A program made the position numbers and the translations under genes. From Periplaneta americana (lineage: Eukaryota > Arthropoda > Insecta > Blattodea > Blattidae), in contig NC_091121.1 of NCBI RefSeq assembly GCF_040183065.1, positions 37,237,287-37,301,286 of the forward strand: DNA of 64,000 nucleotides, read 5' to 3'. Shown here in pieces: positions 10,813 through 22,130 of the stretch (the stretch's first letter is position 1; each line of letters starts with the position of its first letter). The notes below the pieces were generated by a model. The model did no database searches, was not told where the DNA came from, and saw only the letters and a list, made by a program, of their open reading frames with translations.

Positions 10813-11043
10813 AAAATAAACTATGGTTTATTTAACGACGCTCGCAACTGCAGAGGTTATATCAGCGTCGCCGGATGTGCCGGAATTTTGTCCCGCAGGA
10901 GTTCTTTTACATGCCAGTAAATCTATTGACGTGTGTCTGTCGCATTTAAGCACACTTAAATGCCATCGACCTGGGCCGGGATCAAACCCGAAACCTCGAG
11001 CATAGAAGGCCAGCGCTATACCAACTACGCTACCGAGGCCGAC
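10813..11043 (-). mobile_element. tRNA-derived SINE (type 2), copy 1
   Basis: Read on the minus strand the head is tRNA-like: GTTGGTATAGCGCTGG (A-box region) and GGTTTGATCCCGGCC (B-box region). The body follows (AAATGCGACAG, TGGCATGTAAAAGAACTCC, TGCGGGACAAAATTCCGGC) and the 3' end is GCGAGCGTCGTTAAATAAAC. It sits in the (GTAT)n tail of LINE D, next to a second copy in the same orientation. Confidence 0.88.
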
Positions 11044-11063
11044 TGTGCATGTATGTATATAAA

Positions 11064-11290
11064 AATGTTATGTTTTATTTAACGACGCTCGCAACTGCAG
11101 AAGTTATATCAGCATCGCCGGATGCGCCGGAATTTTGTCCCGCAGGAGTTCTTTTACATGCCAGTAAATCTACTTACATGAGCCTGTCGCATTTAAGCAC
11201 ACTTAAATGCCATCGACCTGGCCCGGGATCGAACCCGCAACCTTGGGCATAGAAGGCCAGCGCTATACCAACTTGCCAACCAGGTCGACA
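11064..11290 (-). mobile_element. tRNA-derived SINE (type 2), copy 2
   Basis: Same structure and orientation as 10813-11043, with an intact B-box-like GGTTCGATCCCGG on the minus strand and the same GCGAGCGTCGTTAAATAAAA end. TGTATGTAT-type sequence lies between and after the two copies. Confidence 0.9.
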
Positions 11291-11414
11291 TATGTATGTA
11301 TGAATGTATCGGCCTATGCATCCATGTACTAACACTATAATAATTATTGTTGGCAGTGATAAATAATATACAATAATAACGTTATAATAATAATTACAGC
11401 AATAAAATAACATA

Positions 11415-12205
11415 ATAAAATGGGTGAAGACAAGAAGGAAATTCTATCATTATGCAAGAAAATATATGAAGATTTTACGGAGACAGTGTTGCTTCCAATC
11501 TCGAAGAACAACAATGCCAAGAGTTCAGAACTATCAGCCTCATATCGCACTAGGAGAAGATTCTCTTACGAATACTGAATCGACGTTTATATTCTAGGCT
11601 GGAAGAACATTTGGAAGAAGGGAAGGGAAAAGTTACGAGAGATGTAATTGGGCTGCTAGGAACAATCGGCGGAAGATACCTAGAGAGTACTAAAATAATA
11701 ATGATTACTATTATTATTATTTTAGTAGACATAGAAAATATTTCGTTTGATGCTAGTGTTGTTACGTAAATAAATAATACTAGTATTCCTCCTAAAAAAA
11801 TTGGATTAATAACTTTAAATTATTGGGGGTTTTGTGGATCATATATTTTAATAATTGCTCATGGTTTATGTTCTTCTGGTTTATTTTGTTTGGCTAATAA
11901 ATTAAAGAAGTATATGTAGTATTTGTGGACTTAGAAAAGGCTCTTGACAGAGTGGATTGGAATAAACTGAGGGGAATTCTAAAATAGGTGTGGATTGGAA
12001 AGAGAGAAGGCTGGCCAGTAATCTTTATATGAAACAACGAGTCAAAGTCAGGATAGGACAAGAAATGTCAGAAAGAAGTGAACTGGGAGAGGGTACGTCA
12101 AGGATGCCCTTTATTATCTACATTGTTCAACATCTGCTTGGAAGATTTATTAAAGAACTGTGTTCAGAACATTGGAGGAGTGATAGTAGGAGGAAGAAGA
12201 TTGGC
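11415..12205 (+). mobile_element. LINE D reverse transcriptase fragment, interrupted by mitochondrial DNA
   Basis: The 5' piece (11415-11695) contains EDFTETVLLPISKNNNAKSS-like sequence, ILNRRLYSRLEEHLEEG and VIGLLGTIGGRYLE. The 3' piece (11902-12205) contains [20 protein letters not shown], then VRQGCPLLSTLFNICLEDLL and VQNIGGVIVGGRR. These are the palm/finger motifs of a non-LTR RT; 'VFVDLEKAFDRVDW' carries the first catalytic Asp and 'RQGCPLSPTLFN' is motif 4. It stops where the other LINE D copy (9447) begins. The interruption between GRYLE and KEVYVV is a 203-bp ND6/ND4 insert. Multiple frameshifts. Confidence 0.85.
11696..11898. pseudogene. NUMT: joined mitochondrial ND6 (-) and ND4 (+) fragments
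   Basis: Minus strand of 11696-11803, read in the invertebrate mitochondrial code (ATA=Met), gives [20 protein letters not shown] then MFSMSTK and a Met/Ile-rich run: ND6. Plus strand of about 11801-11898 gives [20 protein letters not shown] then [14 protein letters not shown]4. In the common insect mitochondrial order these genes lie on opposite strands a few genes apart, so the mutual orientation fits one inverted mitochondrial segment with an internal loss (by inference about 1.4 kb), or two ligated pieces. It sits within LINE D with little or no loss of LINE codons. Not expressed as such. Confidence 0.9.
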
Positions 12206-12988
12206 TACCCTCCACCCTTTGTTTGACCGTGGAGTACTTTCTAGAGGTAAACAAAACTAACTGCCGCTCTCGCTCGTTGTGTTAGTTGCACTTGTTTTTC
12301 GAGTCTCGTCTCGTGACTCTCGTGCGCTTCGAGTCTCGCTCATCATTCTCGAAATAGCATTTGGTCGAGGTGGAAAGATTTCGTAACTTTGAATAACACA
12401 GTATCATTGAAATAAATAACATTACAGATGTTTAATTGATACAAAAAGACAAAACAAAACAGTAACATAGTTATCAAAATGTTCTTCAGGTTCTATTATC
12501 AAATATTATCTATGGTTATATAAATAAAAAAAAAAAAACAATTCTCGAATAAATTTGCATTTCTAAACAACATAAAACATAACGTTAAATAAAGCGTTAT
12601 TATATTTTTTTTTTACTTGAGATTGTACACTTGATCTCAAACACAGGAAAAAAAAAAACTAGACTTTTAATAAGGGCCTACTAATTAAATAAAGATTGAG
12701 TAAGGGATTGTTATACACTGAAAGGTAGACATTTATTATGTACACATATGTAACTGTGCCAAAACATATAAAAGTTCAGTCTGGTAGCCTATATACAACT
12801 GTGACGATTCAAGGCTGCTTGACGTTTGAGAACTGACAACTCCCGATGTCTTGAAAGTTCGCTTGATTCACTCACAAGCAGTCAACGACGCGACGTAGGT
12901 AATACAGTCGTGCGGGTTTTCGGCTTTTCGGGCGCTGTTAGCCTTGCTTTCTCGATCGTTGTTGAACTCCAGTACTTTTCCTATAATC
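12206..12988. other. No recognisable gene
   Basis: 12250-12350 is rich in CTCG/GAGTCTCG words (TCGAGTCTCGTCTCGTGACT); the rest is AT-rich with A/T homopolymers. No family recognised. Confidence 0.4.
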
Positions 12989-13617
12989 TTTTCGCTGTAA
13001 GAAAAATCCTAATGTAAACAACAACACGTGATTAAAGTGAGCCTTCATTGGCCAATGTTTGGCGCCATAGATTCTCAGTACGTATTCCCGCCTACTGTTG
13101 TACATTCTGTTTCATGTTAAACATTTCCCGTTACTCGACAAGTAGACCTAACCTCACTACTATCATTCGTTTGCTTAGGAAACATTTACTTTATAATTAT
13201 TGCAATTAAATTATTTTTAAGTCTTATGTCTTCATAATGCACAGTTGAGGGTGCAGAAGCCATACTACATTACCATGTGCTTACGTGAACAACTAGGAGC
13301 TCAAGTGACGCCAGCTTGTTACAAGAACAGACTACCTCGGTATTACTGTTGGTATTCATCCGCGTTCGTAGTGCATAACAAAATATAAAAGTAGCTTTTC
13401 TTTTACATAGCGTTATACATAGGCTATGAGTGAAGTTATATGTTTCATCGTATTTAACAACTAGAATTCAATTTCTTACATTCAAATAATACAAGATTAT
13501 GGTTTCCAAATACGAACTATATTTTCCTGCGTCGTGTGAGTGTTTCGACTGGGAGCCAATCACGGGTATGACAGCCACGTACTTATGTTTACATTAGGAT
13601 TTTTCTTACAGCGAAAA
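12989..13617. mobile_element. Possible TIR or inverted-repeat element (32-bp perfect inverted repeat)
   Basis: 12989-13020 (TTTTCGCTGTAAGAAAAATC then CTAATGTAAACA) is repeated exactly in inverted orientation at 13586-13617. The interior (565 bp) has no recognisable frame. No direct target duplication flanks the repeats, so the true ends may lie elsewhere. Short frames ending AVRKILM on both strands are simply the repeat. Confidence 0.45.
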
Positions 13618-14720
13618 CAGTATATAAGTTTGTTTTGAAAAGATGCATTTCTAAACACACATTATCACAATGATTTTGAGTTCGGTAGTACTCACGATAC
13701 GTGGACCAGAAAAATTCTGTACTCGTCGAGAATTTCAGTGCAACTATTCCACACAATCCTAATTCCCTTATCAAAATTAAATGAAATTATTCATGAGCCA
13801 CTGCGCAAATTGTTGACACAGGCCAAGGTAAAACATACTGTATAGCCTATCTGTACTTGCTTTAGAATCACCCGGTTAACCAAGTCATTGCAAGATTTTT
13901 TTTTTCTATACACGTTGAAGAATATTTTATTTTTATTTTTGCGAATTACAAACACGAAATATTGGATAACATTTTATCAATCTTGAAACGACTGTAAAAC
14001 TACTTTCAGACCACGTTGAGGACGTGAGTAATTTTATCTTCTAGTATAGAAGCATACAGTGCAGAACCATTGCTTCGCTTTACATACAGAAATGACGGGT
14101 ACCTATGTGATCTTAACTTCTAATTTTTCATTTTTTTTTTCCTGCTTTATCCTTCACGTTTCTGTGCCCGATTGCAAAGGGAGGGGGAACCTTTATATTA
14201 TATTGCCTTGTATACGTGTGGTTTGGTATCGGGAGCAACGCTAGTACTAGCACGGACCAGGTTTACGTGACCAGTCGCCACTCGCTAGTCATTTGTTCGG
14301 AGGAATTTAATATCTCTTCCAACGATAGCGGCGGTGGCAGCAGTAGCGTCGTCGTTGTTGCCGCAGTGCTGCCCTCCCAAGGTCTTTCCAAGAAATTCAC
14401 GTTTACAGAAGCAAGCAACAAACAGTTTGTGAGAAATGTATAAAAGGAAAAATGCAATGGAATTTTTTACATTTTGAATGGTTCAAATAGTATCACATAT
14501 GTATAAAGAAGTGGAGAGAAATGTTTTGCATCTTTTACTTTTTATTGCATACCAGCATTACTGCATTCTATACTTAGTATTTCTACTACATTTTATTCAA
14601 ATGCAGGCTTTTACGATTGGAAGTCAGGAAGTCTGAATCTTATGACTTTAAAATTCGGTGGTTCCAAGGCGAATTTTTGACGAAAATGATATTTTGCTAC
14701 GTTATATATTCTGGTGGTAT
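13618..14720. other. No recognised element; one GC-rich 75-codon frame
   Basis: The only part standing out is 14216-14443 (+), an open frame with a Ser/Gly/Val stretch (SSNDSGGGSSSVVVVAAVLP) and higher GC than its neighbours. It resembles no family I know and may be chance or a trinucleotide-rich relic. Confidence 0.35.
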
Positions 14721-14728
14721 CTTTATTG

Positions 14729-15069
14729 CAGCGTGGCGAGAACGTGACTCGCGAGACATTGTGGCTCGCAGTGATAGCTGTGCATTTCGCTTGCTTCTAA
14801 CCTCCGCCAACCCTCACTCTCTCACTCACTGGAGTCAAACTCCGTTCCATTTGTATTTGTTTCTGACCTGCGAGTGGCATATGTCTCTCTCGAAACCATG
14901 TACGAAAGTTCCAAGCAGGATGGGAGAACGCATTTTTTTGCTGTCAATATGATGAGAATATGAAATGTATGATTTGTTCACAAGTATTACGAGGAAAACG
15001 GTTTATAACATAAAACGGCATTATACTACATGTTACTGATGAAACATTAAAAGGTTAAGTGTTATTGTT

Positions 15070-15108
<39 letters not shown>

Positions 15109-15717
15109 TCTGAACGTCGACCCTTTTTTCAGCAGATGTACGAATAATGCGGTTAGCTCTTCAATTTGAACTCACTGATTTACTATGTGATGTCAAATGA
15201 AAGCTAGATGTAAGGACTTGACAAATGTTGAACTTTCAAATCTTTGCCAAAAAATAAATATCCGAAGCTTCGTTCTTTCGCTTGCTCTGTTGAAGCCATG
15301 TTCGCTACAACTTACGTTTGTGAACAATTATTTTCAACAATTAAAATAGTAAAAACCAAATTTAGATCACGAATGACAGACAAATACCTTCGTGATCAAC
15401 TACGACTGGCAGTAAGTGACATAATTCCTGACTTTGAAACTCTGTCGCAAGGACATTCTGGAGACAGTTAATTTTAGGTTGTGATAATGTTAATCTATTG
15501 TTCATTTCTTTCTTCGTTACACGTACTAAACATTAGTTTGTAGCCTTGTACTGCATAATATTATATTTAAGTCCTTGACGTAAGGAAAATGAAAATCCGT
15601 TAATAAGTCAGACCGTTGCTTCACTTTCCCTTCGGGTGTCCGCCTCCCTCCATAGGTGCTATGCACGTTGCAGGTTACGCAGTGGCTTGGCGCACGATTA
15701 CATTTTCGCCATCGCTG
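14729..15717 (+). mobile_element. Non-autonomous hAT element, copy 1, with transposase C-terminus
   Basis: Flanked by a perfect 8-bp target duplication CTTTATTG (14721-14728 and 15718-15725), diagnostic of hAT. Ends are CAGCGTGGCGAGAACGTGAC and, reverse-complemented, CAGCGATGGCGAAAATGTAA. At 15265-15471 the + strand reads YPKLRSFACSVEAMFATTYV then CEQLFSTIKIVKTKFRSRMT and DKYLRDQLRLAVSDIIPDFE: the hATC dimerisation domain of a GTF2IRD2-like hAT transposase. The N-terminal and catalytic parts are absent. An (ATC)n microsatellite lies at 15071-15107. A second, inverted copy is at 53168-54193. Confidence 0.92.
15071..15107. repeat. (ATC)n microsatellite inside hAT copy 1
   Basis: About 12 ATC units. 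The matching place in the inverted copy (53774-53845) holds GAT units turning into a long AAT tract. Confidence 0.95.
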
Positions 15718-15725
15718 CTTTATTG

Positions 15726-17534
15726 TGATAAAAATGGCATGCATATCCCTATCACTTTTCTCTCTAACTCGTTCTTATGAAACATGATTACTATGATTTT
15801 ATACGGTCGCTTAAATTTTAAATCCTCGCTCGTGGAAATCTGCCAGAAATGACATTTCACATTTTGCCTAGGAGTACCACAGAATTAAGCTGCTGTACAC
15901 GATCAAATTTTCATCAAATTCAACGCTTCACAAGATTTTTCAAGACTTACCAATAGTTAACAAATTTTATTGTCAAATTAATTATAATGTTTTAGCCTTT
16001 GATTGTCATGAATGTAAATAAAAACATACGGTATTATAACCGATCAAAGACTCGACAATTCTTTGAAGGAACTGACTCATGTAAGTAATTCGAAATTATT
16101 ACGGCGCCAAGAACCAGGTAAAGCAGTCATGTTAATAGATGCCCATAGGAGCAAGCGCGCGCTTTAGAGCTCAGAAGAGCCTCAGCGCTTTACAACGGAA
16201 AGGAGAGAGACAGACGAGTGAGGTAGTATATGGCTTTTAAATTAGTATATGCCGCTTGGTTGAGCTATATACAGGAATGGCCAGCAATGATTCAATGGAT
16301 AAAGGGAAGAGAACTTATTAAAACTGTATCCATGTTAATTTTTAGATTTGTCTGAGAAGTATAAGTGCATTATAAGAATGTAGCCTGAGTTTTAATTTTA
16401 ATGCTCATTTTTCACAAGTTTGTTTTTTTATTCAAAATGAATATTTTTCATTTCTTTTATAGAAAAGTGAAATTTTCAGATATAGACATATTTATTTAGT
16501 AGGCTTACAGGTACTGAAACAATATTGTCGTAAATCTAATATACCGTAAATACGTATTACTGAAGATAGTGTATTACAAATTTTGAAATATTCGTATGGA
16601 AAATGAATGTATGTTTGTAAGGAAATTAATTAACAAAGCAACTACTGTTACACCATAAGCAAAAGATACGTGCCCATGTGTTGTAAAAACGTCAGCTCTA
16701 TAGCTTCAGCAGGTTTCGAGAAAATAATTTAATATTCTGATGATGGGAAGTTGCTCACCAATATCATCTTAAAAGCATAATTCGATAAGAGTTTTGTTAT
16801 GGAATATGAGTTACACTTAAAACATATACAGTACCTAGGTGAATTTGCTTTGTACTATAATATTGTTTTGATTAGTTCATTGATTACTTTTATAAGGCTA
16901 AAGATACCACAAAGATCAATTCCAACTTATGGCATACTCAATCTCATATGTTTCATTCACTTAGTACAGTATAGTTGTAGATACTATGGAATTTATGTGA
17001 ATATTCCTTCTTAACTCTTTATTATGTTGTTAACGTTTAAAACACAACTGCGATATTAAGAAATTGGTGTAAATACTTTTATTTTACAGACAATATAGAT
17101 AATATCAAATAGAAAGAAGCCATATGAAAATAACGACATAAAATTTCACGTTCCGTTTGAAGTTTGTACACCACCGTTTTCTTAATCTAACAGGCTGCTT
17201 ATTCCTCCTTTCATAAGCAGCGCTTGATGCCCACGCACTACGTCAAGGTCAGAAATATACGCTTGCTTTGACATCACTGAAGTAAAACATGACGTTGTGG
17301 CCAAGAGAAGTTGTTTCTGATTTAATTCAGTTATTATATAAATTTAACCTGTAACTACTGGAATACCACAATAAAATGAAGGAAAATAATAGATACTTCT
17401 AAAAGTCAGTCTAACATTTTCCAGCCACTCTTTACAATTTCTGAACAAATGCACTTCATGTTTTCCTGTGATCTTAGGAATATATACCGTAATCACAACA
17501 CAACACAGAGATACTTTAAATAAAAGATAGTTAT
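15726..17534. other. No recognisable gene; AT-rich spacer
   Basis: Nothing recognised in 1.8 kb. 16140-16230 is locally GC- and purine-rich (GAGCAAGCGCGCGC, AGGAGAGAGACAGACG) but matches no family I know. Confidence 0.45.
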
Positions 17535-17538
17535 AATT

Positions 17539-18537
17539 GAGGGGCTCAAGCGTAAAACATGGTAGGCTCCTAAATGACCTTTTATAGCGTTTTGAAGTTA
17601 TTAGGTAGGTAAACATTTATATATGCAACAGTTTGTATAATTATCAGGAAAGTAAAATCTGTATACTTCTGCCATCTGTTGAAATGTTGAACAAACTACT
17701 GCATTAGACACAGAATGTAAGATACCATTTTATAGTGTTTTGAAGTTATTAGGTAGGTAAACATTTATATATGCAACAGTTTGTATAATTATCAGGAAAG
17801 TAAAATCTGTATACTTCTGCCATCTGTTGAAATGTTGAACAAACTACTGCATTAGACACAGAATGTAAGATACCATTTTATAGTGTTTTGAAGTTATTAG
17901 GTAGGTAAACATTTATATATGCAACAGTTTGTATAATTATCAGGAAAGTAAAATCTGTATACTTCTGCCATCTGTTGAAATGTTGAACAAACTACTGCAT
18001 TAGACACAGAATGTAAGATACCATTTTATAGTGTTTTGAAGTTATTAGGTAGGTAAACATTTATATATGCAACAGTTTGTATAATTATCAGGAAAGTAAA
18101 ATCTGTATACTTCTGCCATCTGTTGAAATGTTGAACAAACTACTGCATTAGACACAGAATGTAAGATACCATTTTATAGTGTTTTGAAGTTATTAGGTAG
18201 GTAAACATTTATATATGCAACAGTTTGTATAATTATCAGGAAAGTAAAATCTGTATACTTCTGCCATCTGTTGAAATGTTGAACAAACTACTGCATTAGA
18301 CACAGAATGTAAGATACCATTTTATAGTGTTTTGAAGTTATTAGGTAGGTAAACATTTATATATGCAACAGTTTGTATAATTATCAGGAAAGTAAAATCT
18401 GTATACTTCTGCCATCTGTTGAAATGTTGGACAACTAACTACTGCATTAGACACAGAATGTAAGATACCATATTATACGCTAAATATCCCATTTTTGACC
18501 AAAATGTCAGTTACCATGTTTTACGCCTGAGCCCCTC
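17539..18537. mobile_element. TIR element with AATT duplication, filled by six 148-bp repeats
   Basis: Left end GAGGGGCTCAAGCGTAAAAC and right end, reverse-complemented, GAGGGGCTCAGGCGTAAAAC are near-perfect inverted repeats (25 of 26 over 26 bases), flanked on both sides by AATT (17535-17538, 18538-18541). The interior from 17583 to about 18472 is six head-to-tail copies of a 148-bp unit. There is no coding frame. A 232-bp relative with the same terminus and duplication is nested at 28941-29172, and a 1345-bp element at 25953 has related ends. The 4-bp duplication with GRG-type termini resembles the Sola superfamily as I recall it; this is inference. Confidence 0.8.
17583..18472. repeat. 148-bp tandem repeat, six near-identical copies
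   Basis: Unit boundaries (TATAG anchor) at 17583, 17731, 17879, 18027, 18175 and 18323, exactly 148 bp apart. Copies 2-5 look identical by eye. Copy 1 differs at the anchor (TATAGCG), and copy 6 has a small insertion (ACAACTAACT) and a diverged end. Each unit contains GTTATTAGGTAGGTAAACAT and TTCTGCCATCTGTTGAAATG. Confidence 0.97.
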
Positions 18538-18601
18538 AATTTAATGTCATTGCTTATCAAATGTAACTGTTCTGGTGTCCACTGGCCACCCGGGCCACCA
18601 G

Positions 18602-19585
18602 GGGCCTATTTCACGAAAGTATAAATAATTACAAAAGTACAAATTTACAGGAAGTAGTTACTGTAGCTACAAATTACACTAAAATGTGTTTCACAAAACA
18701 TTCGAAAATATTCCTGTAATATTGTAACAGTGATTTATAAATGTAGACCATGAGTGATGTACGATAATAGCTTTGGTTTACACATAGAATTCATTGTTGA
18801 AGTTATATGAATAACAATTTCATTAGTCATGAATGCAAACAGAATAGAATGTCAACTATAACACTTCAACTAATTACGCTGTACGTAATAAATAATAACT
18901 ATAGACTTTTTGTAAGTTACTTAAACACCTTCCATTATTGTATTCAGATCGACCAGTGTATTAATGGGCCATGTAGTCCTATATTGATTTATTTTATATA
19001 CCTAAATATGTAGCCTATTTTTTTTTACTTTAACATATTTATATCCTCCATCAGTAGGTCTATAATTGCTACATAGGATGAATAATAAATCAAATACGGT
19101 ACCTATATTATCATTTAGTAGCAGTTAAGTTTCTCATGACGTATCTAGAATGTCTAATTAAACTCAGCTGAAGTTTCAGATTTAAAATTGATTATTTCTC
19201 GAAATATTCTTCTACGGCGATTATATATTGATAAATGTGAAGTTATTCATCACCATAAAAAGAATAAATGCATGCTTTTTATTTTAACAGAAAACATTTC
19301 AAACAATTTTGGGATCAAAATTAATACGGTATAACCTCCAATTTAGCTATGTACCCAAATCAAGAGTAGGGTAAGTATTTGTTACAAAATTTGTAAATTT
19401 GTAACATATCATTTGTAAAATTGTAAACAAATGACAATTCAAATTTTAGTATCATGACCTGGAACCTATTATTTTCTACTTTACTTATATATTTAAAATA
19501 ATATCTTTGTGAAACATAAAAATGTGTGAATATGTAAATTAGTAACTTGTTTGCCTGTAATTTGTACTTTCGTGAAATAAGACCC
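18602..19585. mobile_element. TIR element with ATTTCACGAAAGTA ends
   Basis: Left GGGCCTATTTCACGAAAGTA and right, reverse-complemented, GGGTCTTATTTCACGAAAGT match with one gap and one mismatch; homology continues inward (ACAAATTTACAGG / ACAAATTACAGGC). No target duplication is clear, and no transposase frame is present. It lies close to the right end of the preceding AATT element. Confidence 0.6.
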
Positions 19586-19670
19586 AACTATAAACTGATA
19601 CAAACAATATTCAATTTATTTTCCATTTCTTGCTATTAGATCATTAAAATTTGTCAATTGCTGAGATCTA

Positions 19671-20337
19671 CAGAGCGTTCGCCTACGGGTGGGGCCAGGA
19701 AAGCGGCCTGCCTGCGTTCTCGCTTGCGGGAATCGTCTATTCGTAAGCTTCCGCTTTCTATACTATACTCTGTAGGGTTTTAATTTTAAAAGTTTAGCAG
19801 CAGTAAAGGTAAAGACTGAAATTTTTGAAACACTAACTTCCTGTGAAACACGTCTTAGAGATTTATTGGAGAGCGTGTAAATGATACACTGATTTCATCA
19901 ATTTTTTTCTGCCGTCAATACTCTTCGTTTTCGCTTAGGAATTGTAGCATTTATAGACCCTGTTGTCCTTAATTTGTTAACAAGACGTTTAACAGTTTCT
20001 ATACCCTGAATTGGAGCACCCGAATATTTCACTTCAAATTGCCTACGCACCTCTCTACGTGACTGTTTTCACATATGCATCATACATAAAAACTCTCTGT
20101 TCAAGCGTGAATTTTGCGTTTTGCATTGTTAACAAATTTTACACACACGATGAATATTTAAGCAGCTGTGTCAAGAAACTGCACTGTACGTGTTAAATAC
20201 TGCAACAGCTGGCTCACAACTGATAAATTGTCGACCTTGATGTCCTTGATTGTCGAGCGTGTCTCAACAACTGCGCGCACAAAGCGGCGTATCAGTACAT
20301 GCCGCTTTCCTGGCCTCACTCGTAGGAGAACGCTCTG
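19671..20337. mobile_element. TA-flanked TIR element (667 bp)
   Basis: Left end CAGAGCGTTCGCCTACGGGT and right end, reverse-complemented, CAGAGCGTTCTCCTACGAGT are inverted repeats continuing as GGGGCCAGGAAAGCGGC / GAGGCCAGGAAAGCGGC. TA flanks both sides (19669-19670, 20338-20339). No recognisable transposase; a mariner-type MITE. Confidence 0.82.
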
Positions 20338-20339
20338 TA

Positions 20340-20739
20340 TTTAGTGGTACTCTGTCCAAAGTTGACGTTGCAAACATAGATACAAAATTGAAAATAAATC
20401 TATGTACAAATATTTAACTGTCTTTCAAACTTCCCCTGATCACTGATGGCAATTTCTTCCGATAACACTGCACAGACATGTAATAGACCCTCTCCGACAT
20501 CGCTGTACTAGAATAATTTATAAAAGCCGTGTATGTCCTTATCAAACAAATAATTAAATTTTTAGGTAATGTTTGCCATCTTCAGATCAACGATAGAACA
20601 CTTTATTATGAGACACAGCAATTCATAATTAGTTAGAAAATTAAATAAGCAATATATACAAGTTGTACAAAAGATAAAATAGGCTATGTGGTTAAAATTT
20701 AACGTGTTGATTAAGTTAAAATTAATCATTGATCACTTA
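20340..20739. other. No recognisable gene
   Basis: AT-rich sequence between two TA-targeted elements; nothing recognised. Confidence 0.4.
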
Positions 20740-20741
20740 TA

Positions 20742-21798
20742 CAGGGACATCATTTTATTTTTACTTCAATTTTTATTGTTCCTGAGTTTTTGAATGTACT
20801 TCACTCCCACCCCTTCTACTAATGAAGTTCCAACTCCACACAGAGCCAAGACAGCAGATAGTAAGCAGTACTGAGTTACTGAGTATAGTACGTTCCAGAA
20901 ATATGTTCGCGTTTTCCAGTGACGAAAGAGCTTTCAATATTGAATCATATTTTCGCACAGGTACTGTCCGTTTGCCTACGTCGCATCCCGATTTCCCCCA
21001 CCTGCTTCTGCTCGCCCCTCTGTAAAAGCTGGGCTGTCTTAGTTCTTTTCTGAAAACATTAATTTCTCTTAGGAATTGGGCGTTTACGTAATATTATACA
21101 GCTGTTTAATTTAACTTAAATAAAAGGGCCTCGTTAAGTAATTAACTGTCACGTAATTTCCTCCCTTTCTACAATCATGCGGCATAACCACTTGGACGGA
21201 CAGTAGATAGCATGTCTGAGTAATTTTATATTTTCGGGTCGGGCAGAAGTGAAGATTGAATTCACAGTACGTAGAGTAGGTATAGAATTATTTCAACATG
21301 AGTTACTAGTACGAAGGACGAAACTGGCAATTGGAATTAGATGCAATAGTCTATAGTGCGACAATATGCACAAAAGAACTGAAGCCTGTACCGAAATTAA
21401 CAGCCACCATTTTCAAAATTGTGTTTACATATTCATATTATGATTATTTTTCAATTTAACTTCTTTGTCTATATTGTACGCTAATGTGCTGTAGACAGTA
21501 TAATATACACCGCATAATGAATACGTTCGCATAGATAAGTCACTTCGTGAGTAAAAACACTTATTCTTAATACAGTACTGTACTTTGATTAAAGAAACTC
21601 AAAATCGCGATGTTTCCTAGTTTACGTAAATGGATGAACTACTTTTCTTCCTTCCTATGCCTAGTAGAGTGATTTGTTTTTTACGCCAGTATCATCGAAC
21701 TCCAGTCTTGGAGGAGGGAGCAAGCGGTGTTTCCGGTTCTCTAAAGGTATAGACAGGTTAATATTAAACATGTTAGTAAAAATAAAATGATGTCTCTG
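20742..21798 (+). mobile_element. Tc1/mariner-like element, copy b
   Basis: Starts CAGGGACATCATTTTATTTT and ends AAAATGATGTCTCTG between TA dinucleotides (20740-20741, 21799-21800). The + strand from 20902 reads MFAFSSDERAFNIESYFRTG then TV, the N-terminal motif of the family's transposase; downstream sequence is decayed and no DDE domain is visible. An opposite-strand frame containing LSSLENANIFLE is its shadow. Confidence 0.82.
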
Positions 21799-21800
21799 TA

Positions 21801-22130
21801 CATGTACTATAGTATTTAATGACTATGTTGTACTTCGGTAAGCACATAGAAGGTTTTTACATAAGATAATTAATAAATTTTACCTGCTTATCGGACTGTT
21901 ACTAAGATGATAAAAAAAACTAGAATAAGATGAGTAGCATCAAAATACAGTGCTGTCACAGTGAGCAATTAAAATTTCTTCGGCAGAAATTTTGCTATTA
22001 ACATTCTTAGAATTCACATCATGTAGTTTTGTATGCCTACTATATATGATTTCCTTCACGTGTCATCAATAAAATTAAGTTGGAATACTCTAATCTCACA
22101 CACACATGTAAAATAATTTTTATGAAAATT
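21801..22130. other. No recognisable gene
   Basis: AT-rich spacer between the Tc1-like element and LINE F. Confidence 0.4.

Noticed and set aside
10823..11252. Two similar plus-strand frames containing ATAEVISASPD and GPGSNP
   Set aside because: They translate the antisense strand of SINE type 2; similarity reflects the repeat, not a gene pair.
17583..18472. CRISPR-like array
   Set aside because: The 148-bp units are contiguous with no variable spacers, and the sequence is animal nuclear DNA.
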